Source of the DNA: Acetatifactor sp.
GTDB taxonomy: Bacteria; Bacillota; Clostridia; Lachnospirales; Lachnospiraceae
Assembly (NCBI GenBank): GCA_024695935.1
Contig: JAILHH010000022.1
Coordinates: 140,745 to 204,744, forward strand
DNA: 64,000 bases
Reading direction: 5' to 3'
Below, piece after piece: positions 27,768-35,308 of the stretch (position 1 is the stretch's first letter; each line of letters begins with the position of its first letter). A model generated the notes under the pieces. It was not told the DNA's origin and did no database searches. It was given only the letters and a program-made list of their open reading frames with translations. Position numbers and translations under genes: made by a program.

Positions 27768-28225
27768 TTACAGTTCTATTCTGTTTTTCTTTTTTCTTTT
27801 ACTTAGTGTTAACAGCGCCGCTGTCATGAGAATCAGGCATCCTCCGATGCTTCCGATTCCGGCATAGTTAACCTTTCCGCTCTCTTCCTGCCCTCCTTCC
27901 CGACGGAAGTTTTCAAAATCTGTTTCATTTCCGTCGAATCCCTGAAAATTCTTCCTGCTTTCTCTCGAAAAAGGGAAATTCTCAGCATATCCTTGTTGTA
28001 GAACTTTATACGAAATTTCTCGCGCTTATTTACTCCATCTATCTTTTCCCTGAGTGCTTTGTCATAACAGTTATCAAAGTAAATACTCTGTATGAGGTAC
28101 TTTCCGTCCGCATCCGCATTGTGATCTGTCTCCATTATATTTTTAAGGCGATTGCCGATGATGATCGCATCGGCACTGCTTACCGAAAACTTCAGCTCGT
28201 GCCTGTAATTATTTTCCTGTTCCAC
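27768..28225 (-). pseudogene. Deletion fusion: N-terminus of a VTC-domain polyphosphate polymerase joined to the C-terminus of a CotH-type surface protein
   Basis: The 5' part starts at a GTG (28225) with a perfect AAAGGAGG site and codes for YRHELKFSVSS, YLIQSIYFDN, YDKALREKIDGVNKREKFRI: the N-terminus of the VTC/polyphosphate polymerase family. After about 90 residues homology stops at FYNKDM. In the next reading frame the DNA continues as NFRREGGQEESGKVNYAGIG, then a hydrophobic helix GGCLILMTAALLTL and KRKKK, ending at TAA 27768. That is a membrane-anchored tail like those of CotH proteins. In Lachnospiraceae VTC and CotH genes are often operon neighbours, so a deletion of the DNA between them explains both parts. 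In the VTC frame the product stops at 27833. Confidence 0.72.
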
Positions 28226-28377
28226 TTTGTATCCTCCTTTCGCTTCAAATTTCATTTATTTTAAGGCTTTGCCCTGTTTACATTTTCCACTTTAATACCC
28301 CAACCTGAAATGAACCTAAAACAACAAATTTTTATTTGATATTATTAAAATCATCATCAAAGCAAAATCCTATACTA

Positions 28378-28411
28378 TTGATTAATACTCAGTAGTATGG
28401 TAATATATACT
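28378..28411 (+). promoter_or_regulatory. Promoter and candidate PadR operator for the HAAS/PadR operon
   Basis: TTGATT (28378) and TAATAT (28401) are 17 bases apart. A perfect inverted repeat AGTAT-N8-ATACT (28394-28411) covers the -10 box, with the geometry of PadR-family operators, so autorepression is likely. Confidence 0.6.
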
Positions 28412-28443
28412 TACTTTAAGCGATGAGGGAAGGGGGATTTTGG

Positions 28444-29232
28444 ATGTCCGACAATGCACGTTTTATATTTGTTGTTAAGAATCGAATGAAGCATATTTTC
28501 TCACGAAAAGAATGTCGCGAAACGTTAGTAGATTTAAAGGATTATTCCCTTTCGGGCAATTTGTATGAAATGTATGGAAGTGAAAAAGACTTTGTTGATG
28601 AGTTAGGTGAAGAATTATCTAAATCATATCGTCCTGTCTTAAAGCCGTTTTTCTATATTCTCATTTTGCTTATGACCGGAGCGCTCACGGTGTACACCGC
28701 GTATCACCTTAACACATTGTCAGGATTGGCCTATGTATGCGCAATAACCGTTATATACATGGTTACATCATTGGATTGGCAATTACTCGGTATTATTCGT
28801 CCAAGCCGTCCTTCATTAATCCGCGCAGTTATTTTAGAAATACTTATATTGCTGACGGCAATTTCCTCAGGATATTTGATAAATGTTAAATTGATTTCCG
28901 ACATCAGAAAATTATCATTTCCTCTTTATCATGTCGGAGATCTTGTTTATTTATATTTCTATGTCTTTGTATTTTTACTTATTCTTTTTACCGCCTGTGC
29001 CTTTTATTTATATTATAAAAAATCCGAATTATGGCTGGCAGGAATAATACAGCAGTGTATCACTTTAATAGTATCTTTTGTAGCATGGTTTGATTTCATG
29101 CTTCACCTAGATAACATAGAAATACTTCCAACAATTAATCTTTATCCATGGTTTTTAAGTTTTCTCATATCGATTATTTGGTATATTTTATTGGCATTAA
29201 CTGGATCTAAAAACAATGAACGCTCAGCTTAA
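28444..29232 (+). CDS. HAAS-like N-terminal domain membrane protein, PadR partner
   Basis: 262 residues. The first 65 are soluble and helical (DFVDELGEELSKSY), like the HAAS signalling domain that is commonly coded beside PadR regulators; about six transmembrane helices follow from residue 68 to the end. ATG 28444 has GGGGG seven bases upstream. The gene overlaps the downstream padR gene by 17 bp. In known pairs the order is usually padR first; here it is reversed. Codon use is AT-rich relative to the flanking flavoprotein, consistent with acquisition. Function: probably membrane or stress signalling, not established. Confidence 0.65.
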   Translation: MSDNARFIFVVKNRMKHIFSRKECRETLVDLKDYSLSGNLYEMYGSEKDFVDELGEELSKSYRPVLKPFFYILILLMTGALTVYTAYHLNTLSGLAYVCAITVIYMVTSLDWQLLGIIRPSRPSLIRAVILEILILLTAISSGYLINVKLISDIRKLSFPLYHVGDLVYLYFYVFVFLLILFTACAFYLYYKKSELWLAGIIQQCITLIVSFVAWFDFMLHLDNIEILPTINLYPWFLSFLISIIWYILLALTGSKNNERSA

Positions 29233-29524
29233 AAAAGGAATTTTGGAAATATGCATATTGGAAATAATCGCACGCGAGGATACATATGGTTATCCTCTGA
29301 TGCAGGAAATGAAAAACCATTTTCCCAAAATGGATGAAAGCACCATTTACTCAATTTTACGGCGTTTATGCAAAGACGGGTACACGGAAACTTACATCGG
29401 CAAGGAATCTTTCGGTCCATCAAGAAAGTATTATCATATCACTGACAGCGGCCGCACAGCACTAATACAGATGCACAAAGAGTGGGATGAAATAAAAAAA
29501 ATAGTTGATGACATAAGGGGATAG
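29216..29524 (+). CDS. PadR family transcriptional regulator
   Basis: 102 residues, the size of subfamily-2 PadR proteins. The winged helix is clear: LEICILEIIAREDTYGYPLM, then DESTIYSILRRLCKDGY and the wing KYYHITDSGR, with a short dimerisation helix at the end. It probably represses its own operon through the AGTAT-N8-ATACT repeat at 28394-28411. ATG 29216 lies within the end of the membrane-protein gene, so translation is coupled. The stop at 29522 is two bases before the flavoprotein-tail remnant. Confidence 0.9.
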   Translation: MNAQLKKGILEICILEIIAREDTYGYPLMQEMKNHFPKMDESTIYSILRRLCKDGYTETYIGKESFGPSRKYYHITDSGRTALIQMHKEWDEIKKIVDDIRG

Positions 29525-29525
29525 G

Positions 29526-29600
29526 AGCGGTGTTACCCACTCACTTTCCCATGCATCAGCCAGTGGAATATACGTGGCCAGAAAGATCTGCGAACAGTAA
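29526..29600 (+). pseudogene. Remnant of a second flavoprotein gene (last 24 codons and stop)
   Basis: In frame this codes for SGVTHSLSHASASGIYVARK, then ICEQ and a stop. It aligns codon for codon with 27618-27692, the end of the intact flavoprotein gene. Most differences are at third codon positions, so the fragment comes from a functional relative, not a recent copy. No 5' part exists here; homology starts just after the PadR stop. Confidence 0.85.
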
Positions 29601-29616
29601 AGTTAATAAATGTAAC

Positions 29617-29646
29617 AAAGCGGATGCAAAACGCATCCGCTTTTAT
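29617..29646 (+). terminator. Intrinsic terminator after the flavoprotein remnant
   Basis: An 11-bp stem (AAAGCGGATGC and complement), loop AAAAC, then TTTTATTAT. It now also serves the HAAS/PadR operon. Confidence 0.88.
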
Positions 29647-29657
29647 TATCTGTTTCT

Positions 29658-30329
29658 TTATTTATTTATCTTTTGAAGTGCGTTCTTGTAGCTTATTTTA
29701 TCAAGGGGCTTTTTATACAGTGCATTTGCGATCACGTAATTGATCACACTTCCCAATAATATGCAAACGTAACCTATCAGTATTGAAGCACCATATGTAA
29801 GCTTCAGATCAGGGAAACTGCCTATCCTTATCATATGCTCCATGGTGGAGCCACCCACCGAAACTGCCATTACGCAGGGGAAAAATATGATAAAACCAAG
29901 CCAGTAATATTTGTAGCAAATTGCCAGGAAAAAGTTTGTAGCTACTATAAGTAATCCTACCACTATCGCCACCAGCATCTGTGACAAAAAAACTTCCGGC
30001 TGATCGGGTTTTAAGAAAATAGAATGAACCACCAGATAGAGCGTGTACATTACAAGCTCCGTAGCCAGATTGCATAACACGGGAACCTTTACCTGAAACG
30101 CCTTTTTGTACGGCGATACCTGAACCAGGTCTGCCACAGTCAGCATGATGACCATCTGTGCCAGGAACATTCCCACCATGACAAAATAGAATCCGCCCAG
30201 GAAATTGGTTCCGTTAGTTATAAACTCGATAAAAGCACCCACAGTAAAGAACAGCAGGAGCGTCACCCCGTTACTCTTGAATCTAACGGTGTATTTCATA
30301 AGTTGAAAAGCTTTTTTTACATCATTCAT
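29658..30329 (-). CDS. ABC-2-like membrane protein (second membrane subunit of the YtrA-type operon)
   Basis: 223 residues with six hydrophobic helices, no soluble domain and no motif of a known enzyme. It is the last of four genes reading GntR, ATPase, membrane, membrane; the gap to the previous gene is 3 bp. ATG 30329 has GGAGG eight bases upstream. Together with the product of 30333-30983 it should form the membrane part of an exporter. Substrate not known; related ytr operons respond to cell-wall-active antibiotics (family knowledge). Confidence 0.75.
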   Translation of the reverse strand: MNDVKKAFQLMKYTVRFKSNGVTLLLFFTVGAFIEFITNGTNFLGGFYFVMVGMFLAQMVIMLTVADLVQVSPYKKAFQVKVPVLCNLATELVMYTLYLVVHSIFLKPDQPEVFLSQMLVAIVVGLLIVATNFFLAICYKYYWLGFIIFFPCVMAVSVGGSTMEHMIRIGSFPDLKLTYGASILIGYVCILLGSVINYVIANALYKKPLDKISYKNALQKINK

Positions 30330-30332
30330 GAA

Positions 30333-30983
30333 CTATTCCTCCCCATCTCTGTAAGATCTGATAAAACAATTATTCATATATCTGAAAATAATGTAATCGA
30401 TCACTGCCGTAAGGCTCGCAAACAAAATCAGACTTATGATCCAGATAAGAACGCTCTCTATCACGGAAAATAGCAGCACCACTCCTAAGAGAATGAGACC
30501 CAATAACATATTTTCCAGATACAGGATCAGCACTCTGTATAACAGATAGTGACTTTTTCTGAGCACTATGAGTACCACGTTTTCAATCATCACAAGTGCA
30601 AATGCCATGATCAGCACCGGAAATACAAAACCTTTTGTAAAGGAAATTCCGCATATCACAATGATGGCATTTCCAATGATCCTCTGGATCATATCACCAA
30701 GGATCACTTTTTTCATAAAATCATTACCTGAAAAGGCTGTCTTGAAAAACTCAAGTTTTGATGATGTCTTGGCCGTAAGGCCGCTTAATATAAAATCGTC
30801 AAAATACAGTCCAAGCATTGATCTGAACAGCATTATCACCATTAATACAATAAAACTGACGACACCTGTTCCGTCCGAAAAATATAAAAGAGCCAAGACA
30901 GTTATCAGTCCAAAGGCGATGTTTCCGAGCAAAAGGTAAAACAATATATATGCTCTCGGAAGAAAAGAAAAATATTCTCTCAT
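30333..30983 (-). CDS. Membrane subunit of the YtrA-type ABC transporter
   Basis: 216 residues with about six transmembrane helices and charged connecting loops. GGAGG lies seven bases before ATG 30983. It starts 12 bp after the ATPase gene ends and ends 3 bp before the next membrane gene. No assigned family could be read with confidence; its position identifies it as a permease-type subunit. Confidence 0.75.
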   Translation of the reverse strand: MREYFSFLPRAYILFYLLLGNIAFGLITVLALLYFSDGTGVVSFIVLMVIMLFRSMLGLYFDDFILSGLTAKTSSKLEFFKTAFSGNDFMKKVILGDMIQRIIGNAIIVICGISFTKGFVFPVLIMAFALVMIENVVLIVLRKSHYLLYRVLILYLENMLLGLILLGVVLLFSVIESVLIWIISLILFASLTAVIDYIIFRYMNNCFIRSYRDGEE

Positions 30984-30995
30984 TTTCGTTCCTCC

Positions 30996-31907
30996 CTAGT
31001 TGATCTTGATCTTACTTGTCTTTTTAAGTATTGCCACGGAGATTTGGAAAAGAGAAGCTCTCTCTGTGGTAACATCCATTCCTGCAAGCTTATCAATGTC
31101 TGATGCCAGGACAATCCCCTCAAATCCGTAGGGATTTGTGGTCACAGTATAGAGAATTTCTCGAGCTGCCTCCTCATCCTTTTTCTCACCCTTAACTAGG
31201 ATATATTTTTCCTTCAGATCATCCACAAAGCCCTCTTCCACCACGTGTCCGTGCTCCATGATGATGGCATAGTCTGTGACATATTCCATATCCGAGATAT
31301 TGTGAGTCGAGAAAAATACGCTCTTTTCGCCGTTTCCGTCACTGATGTATTCTCTGATCATCTGGCAGAGTTTTTCTCTCATGAGAGGATCAAGGGGGGA
31401 TGCAGGCTCATCAAGCACCAAAAGCTTTGTATCCCTGGCAAATGCTCCGGCAAGCATCAATTTCATCACATTTCCGTCTGAAAGAGTGCTGACCTTCTTG
31501 GATTTTTTTGAAAAATTATCACTGTTTAAGATATCAAGTTCTGAGCAGATCCTGTCAAACTCTTCCTCTCTGAATGATTCAAACAAAAGCTTGGTGACCT
31601 CAGATACCTGTGAGATAGTCCAGCTGGGCAGATAATAATTACCTGTTCCTGTATAGCCGATCTTCTCCTTCACCTCGGGATTTGTCTCCCTGTCCTTGTC
31701 ATCAAATTTATCAAAAAATCTGAAGTTTCCTTTGTAATCAAGTCTGATTCCCGCAAGCATATTCAGCAAAGTTGTTTTTCCTGCACCGTTTTCTCCTATG
31801 AGGGCGGTTGCAAATCCCTGCGGGATGTTAAGTTTGGGAATATCAAGTTCAAAACCCTTAAATTTCTTTTTTAAATTGATTCCTTCTACAGCATTAACAA
31901 ATTCCAT
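30996..31907 (-). CDS. ABC transporter ATP-binding protein (YtrB-like)
   Basis: 303 residues. Walker A GENGAGKTTL at about residue 38, signature STLSDGN (a variant of LSGGQ, as is common in GntR-linked ATPases), Walker B LLVLDEPASPLDP and the switch His in STHNISD. The C-terminal 80 residues form an accessory domain. It powers the two membrane subunits coded downstream. ATG 31907 has GGAG upstream. It is 32 bp after the GntR gene. Confidence 0.92.
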   Translation of the reverse strand: MEFVNAVEGINLKKKFKGFELDIPKLNIPQGFATALIGENGAGKTTLLNMLAGIRLDYKGNFRFFDKFDDKDRETNPEVKEKIGYTGTGNYYLPSWTISQVSEVTKLLFESFREEEFDRICSELDILNSDNFSKKSKKVSTLSDGNVMKLMLAGAFARDTKLLVLDEPASPLDPLMREKLCQMIREYISDGNGEKSVFFSTHNISDMEYVTDYAIIMEHGHVVEEGFVDDLKEKYILVKGEKKDEEAAREILYTVTTNPYGFEGIVLASDIDKLAGMDVTTERASLFQISVAILKKTSKIKIN

Positions 31908-31939
31908 ATTCTCTTCTCCTCATTGTTCGATCAACCTGA

Positions 31940-32314
31940 TCAGTCTTCTTTGATATCGTAAAGCGTATTAAACATCTGCAGCAGTTCATCCCTGGAAAGA
32001 CCGGCAATCGACGCCTCCTGAATGGCAGCTGTCAGATTGTCCTCAACTTTTCTAAGATGTTGTTCCTGCAAAAGCTCCGTATCCTGGGAATTGACATAAA
32101 AGCCTTTTCCCTGACTTGCTGTCACATATCCCTCCTGTTCCAGCAATTCGTAAGCCTTCATGGTGGTAATGACGCTGATCTTTAGATCCTTCGCCAGCCC
32201 CCTGATGGACGGAAGATATTCACCTTCCCTGTAAGTACCATTAATGATTTCCTTCCTCATTGCATCAGCTATCTGCTGATAAATGGGAATGGATGAGTTT
32301 TGTGATAATTTCAT
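31940..32314 (-). CDS. GntR family regulator, YtrA subfamily
   Basis: 124 residues. The N-terminal winged helix (PIYQQIADAMRKEIINGTYR, LPSIRGLAKDLKISVITTMK, GYVTASQGKGFYV) is followed by a short helical tail, the compact design of YtrA-type repressors. It is first in its operon and lies just downstream of a promoter overlapped by an inverted repeat, so it should repress itself and the ABC genes. ATG 32314 with AGGTG upstream. Confidence 0.92.
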   Translation of the reverse strand: MKLSQNSSIPIYQQIADAMRKEIINGTYREGEYLPSIRGLAKDLKISVITTMKAYELLEQEGYVTASQGKGFYVNSQDTELLQEQHLRKVEDNLTAAIQEASIAGLSRDELLQMFNTLYDIKED

Positions 32315-32350
32315 TTTTTACACCTGCTTGCAAGAGTTAACTGTTTATGT

Positions 32351-32383
32351 GTTATATATACACCTATAACAGTATGGTGTCAA
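32351..32383 (-). promoter_or_regulatory. Promoter with overlapping GntR operator
   Basis: On the minus strand TTGACA (32378-32383), 17 bases and TATATA (32355-32360) form a near-consensus promoter. A perfect inverted repeat GTTATA-N8-TATAAC (32351-32370) covers the -10 box and part of the spacer. Confidence 0.75.
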
Positions 32384-32452
32384 TATTGTTTTCAAAACTT
32401 TTTTAAATATTTTTTCATACATCGGTGCCAATCCGGTAAACACCTTTCCCAC

Positions 32453-32482
32453 AAAAAAAGACTTTCGCGCTTTGCGAAAGTC
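32453..32482 (-). terminator. Intrinsic terminator, acetyltransferase gene
   Basis: A 9-bp stem (GACTTTCGC and complement) with a five-base loop; on the minus strand it is followed by TTTTTTT, 18 bp after the stop. Confidence 0.9.
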
Positions 32483-32500
32483 CTTACATATGAGTTCATA

Positions 32501-33061
32501 TTATTTCAATTCAGGAAAAGGTACGATCGGAGGCTGGGGTGACAAATGTTCACCGATCATTTTTTCCATCCATATCATATTGTACCATCTGTCAAATTTA
32601 TAGCCGCACTCATGGAAGGTTCCCACTGCTTTATATCCCTTCTTTTCATGGAACCTCACACTGTCAAATGTCAGATACTCATCCTCTTCTTCTCTCGGAA
32701 CTCCTATGCAGGCGTTCACATTCAGGATGTTTTGTTTTTTTAATGTCTCTTCCAGTCTGTCCAAAAGAGCACTTCCTATGTGGTTTCTCCGGGCATCCTT
32801 TGACACATATATGGAAGTCTCCACGCTCCAATCGTAGGCAGCCCTTCCCTTAAACGCTCCTGCGTAGGCATAACCAAGGATCTGTCCGTTTTCCTCTGCC
32901 ACAAGGTATGGATATTTTTTTAAGGTGTTTTCGATCCTGCCCTTAAATTCCTCTAAACTCGGAACTTCATATTCAAAAGTGATCGCTGTATTTAACACAT
33001 AATATGAATATATATTAAGTAACTTATCTGCATCTTCCGATGTTGCCGTTCTAATTAACAT
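32501..33061 (-). CDS. GNAT family N-acetyltransferase (phosphinothricin acetyltransferase-like)
   Basis: 186 residues. The order IRTATSEDADKLLNIYSYYV, TAITFEYEVPSLEEF, YAYAGAFKGRAAYDWSVETS, YVSKDARRNHIGSALLDRLE (acetyl-CoA loop) and FHEKKGYKAVGTFHECGYKF is that of the Pat/YncA-type group. Known members acetylate methionine sulfoximine, phosphinothricin or related amino compounds; the substrate here is not known. ATG 33061 with GAGG eight bases upstream. Single gene with its own terminator. Confidence 0.9.
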   Translation of the reverse strand: MLIRTATSEDADKLLNIYSYYVLNTAITFEYEVPSLEEFKGRIENTLKKYPYLVAEENGQILGYAYAGAFKGRAAYDWSVETSIYVSKDARRNHIGSALLDRLEETLKKQNILNVNACIGVPREEEDEYLTFDSVRFHEKKGYKAVGTFHECGYKFDRWYNMIWMEKMIGEHLSPQPPIVPFPELK

Positions 33062-33101
33062 CTGTTATTCCTCACAATATCTAATCATGATTAAACTTAT
33101 T

Positions 33102-33827
33102 TTAGTCGAATATGGGAAGGTATGCGGCTATGACCGCGAAAATAAGCCCCGGCAGCATATTTGCCACCCTGACTGTCTTTCCCCACACCAGATTTACTCC
33201 GACACAGAATATCAAAATACTGCCCACCACCGACAGATAATCCATGGCCAGAGAATTTAAGACCGGTTGCAAAAATCCCGCACACAGAGTCATACCGCCT
33301 TCAAGGATCAGGATAGGTATAAACGAAAACACCGCTCCCTTTCCCACGGAGCCTGTCATGATGACTATTATGATAAAATCAAGCACGCTCTTTACTCCAA
33401 GGAGTGACCAGTCGCCGTAGATCCCGTCCTGAATGGCGCCCACAATGGACATGGCTCCTATGCATATGGTGAGACTGGCATTCACAAAGGCTTCCACGAA
33501 GTTTTTGTCTTTTGCATTTCCCGTCTTTTGTTTCAGCCACTCGCCGAATCTTTCAAATCCACGCTCTATATCCATTATTTCACCTATGATGGTCCCTAAT
33601 ACCAGGGAGCACACCACCATCATGGAAAGAGCTGTTTCCAGTTTTTGGCCGTTTATTTTAAGCATTCCGTTCATGGCGCCGGCTATTCCTATGAACAGCA
33701 CCGAGATCCCGCAGGTTCTGCTTAAGCCTTCGGCCTTTCTCTCATCTAAGAGCTTACCGAAAAAGTGCCCAATAACTCCGCCGCCTATAACAGCGACGGT
33801 ATTTATCAAAGTTCCCAAGCCTATCAT
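33102..33827 (-). CDS. DUF554 family integral membrane protein
   Basis: 241 residues. It begins MIGLGTLINTVAVIGGGVIG and has GISVLFIGIAGAMNGML and LGTIIGEIMDIE in the first half, the pattern of YdfK/YqgA-like DUF554 proteins, with about seven transmembrane helices. ATG 33827 is chosen because AGAGGAAAA precedes it; the frame open to 33896 gives a non-hydrophobic extension that the family lacks. The function of the family is unknown. It lies 84 bp after the glycosyltransferase gene. Confidence 0.85.
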   Translation of the reverse strand: MIGLGTLINTVAVIGGGVIGHFFGKLLDERKAEGLSRTCGISVLFIGIAGAMNGMLKINGQKLETALSMMVVCSLVLGTIIGEIMDIERGFERFGEWLKQKTGNAKDKNFVEAFVNASLTICIGAMSIVGAIQDGIYGDWSLLGVKSVLDFIIIVIMTGSVGKGAVFSFIPILILEGGMTLCAGFLQPVLNSLAMDYLSVVGSILIFCVGVNLVWGKTVRVANMLPGLIFAVIAAYLPIFD

Positions 33828-33911
33828 TTCATTTTCCTCTTGTAGCGATATTGATCCAAAATATGCATCAAAAGAATTATATACCTCCGAATACATAATT
33901 CAATTATTTTC

Positions 33912-35078
33912 TCATAATTTCCGATCTGCCTTTACCTTATCAAATATATCCGTTAACCTCTGTTCATAGGTAAAATCCTTTTTTACCCGCTCATATCCTG
34001 CCCTTGCGATTTTTTCCGCAGTATCCGGATTTTTCAATAAAAAACCCGCAAGATCCCTTGCTTCCTCTGCACTTGTGTATAAAACGATCTCCTCGCCGCC
34101 TGCAAACATCTCAGCAAGTTCCTCGCCAAATCTCGACAATACCAGCCCCCCACAGCCGCATACATCGAGAACTCTTAAAGATACCCCGCTTTTTACCATG
34201 GAAAGAGTGGGATTTAAATTGATCTTTGAAGCCTTAAATACCCGTGGCATCTCTTCCTCATAGCTTACTCTGCCATGGAAGTGCACATTTTTAAGGGTCT
34301 CCTTTATCTTTGAAACGTCCGAATCAGTAAAAGCATGGATGTCAAATTCATTCGAAAGCAGACCGCAGAGATAATTTCTCTCCAAAAAAGTCACATAGGT
34401 TCCAATGGAATAATCAAGCTTTCTTTTTGTAAGCCCGTAATCCCTGCCGATATTTTTCACCAAACTCGCTCTGATATCCTTTAGAGTTTCTTCGGTGATG
34501 ATCTCATCCGGTAAAAACTCTCCGACTATTTTTTGCTGGGCCGCCACAACTCCTTCTATAAATCCCTTTTGGAAGTCGTCCATATCCTTTAACAGTCCGG
34601 GTAAAGTTGAGTCATAAAGCCTTCCCACAAAGGAAATATCATATTTTTTCCCGGCGGATCCGATTCTGTCATAAAGAGCCGTATCCACTGCCAGGGGAAG
34701 ATGAAATACCCTGTCGATTCCAAGTTTTCGATATTTTAATACCTCTGCCCTGTCATATAAAAATACAAAATTTGTATCATAATTCAGATCATCTTCGTTT
34801 GGAATATTCTGAGGGCAGTCATAACTCCAGGCGATATAGTAAATTCCAAGTTCATGGCATATAAATGCAGCCTCCGGCCAGAAATTAACCGTAAAAACAG
34901 CCTCCGGAGAATAGGTCTTTATCTCGCTTTCCATGCTCTCCATGGCAGAAATGTCTTTAACATCTCCGTATTTACATTCTATTTTTACTCTCTTTACCTC
35001 ATGCCCGAGTTCCCTTAGTTTTCTCTCAACTACATTTCCGTTATAAGGAACAAACAGGTCGATCATCAACAGTTTCAT
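33912..35078 (-). CDS. CgeB-like glycosyltransferase
   Basis: 388 residues with the two-domain GT-B outline. The N-terminal half has a DUF3880-type region (PEAVFTVNFWPEAAFICHEL, YYIAWSYDCPQNI), and the C-terminal half has ASKINLNPTLSMVKSGVSLR, VLDVCGCGGLVLS and a late FTYEQRLTDIFD, as in CgeB spore-coat maturation and related glycosyltransferases. Likely acceptor: a surface protein or polysaccharide. ATG 35078 with GGGGG five bases upstream. No glycan cluster surrounds it. Confidence 0.82.
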   Translation of the reverse strand: MKLLMIDLFVPYNGNVVERKLRELGHEVKRVKIECKYGDVKDISAMESMESEIKTYSPEAVFTVNFWPEAAFICHELGIYYIAWSYDCPQNIPNEDDLNYDTNFVFLYDRAEVLKYRKLGIDRVFHLPLAVDTALYDRIGSAGKKYDISFVGRLYDSTLPGLLKDMDDFQKGFIEGVVAAQQKIVGEFLPDEIITEETLKDIRASLVKNIGRDYGLTKRKLDYSIGTYVTFLERNYLCGLLSNEFDIHAFTDSDVSKIKETLKNVHFHGRVSYEEEMPRVFKASKINLNPTLSMVKSGVSLRVLDVCGCGGLVLSRFGEELAEMFAGGEEIVLYTSAEEARDLAGFLLKNPDTAEKIARAGYERVKKDFTYEQRLTDIFDKVKADRKL

Positions 35079-35308
35079 ACTATCCCCCGAATGTGTCTGA
35101 TATTATTTTACATCTGCCGGATTCTTTCTTTTACAGATATAGATTATCAGATTTACAATGTAAAAACAAATATATGCTTCCACAAAGATAAATCCCTTCC
35201 TTTTTCCATGTTTTTTAAAGGATTTGCGTTATTTTTCTTTTTCATTTTCCGAATTTGTGATAAGATAACTAATTGAGATGATTTTTTTTCAGAAAGGACG
35301 AAATAATT

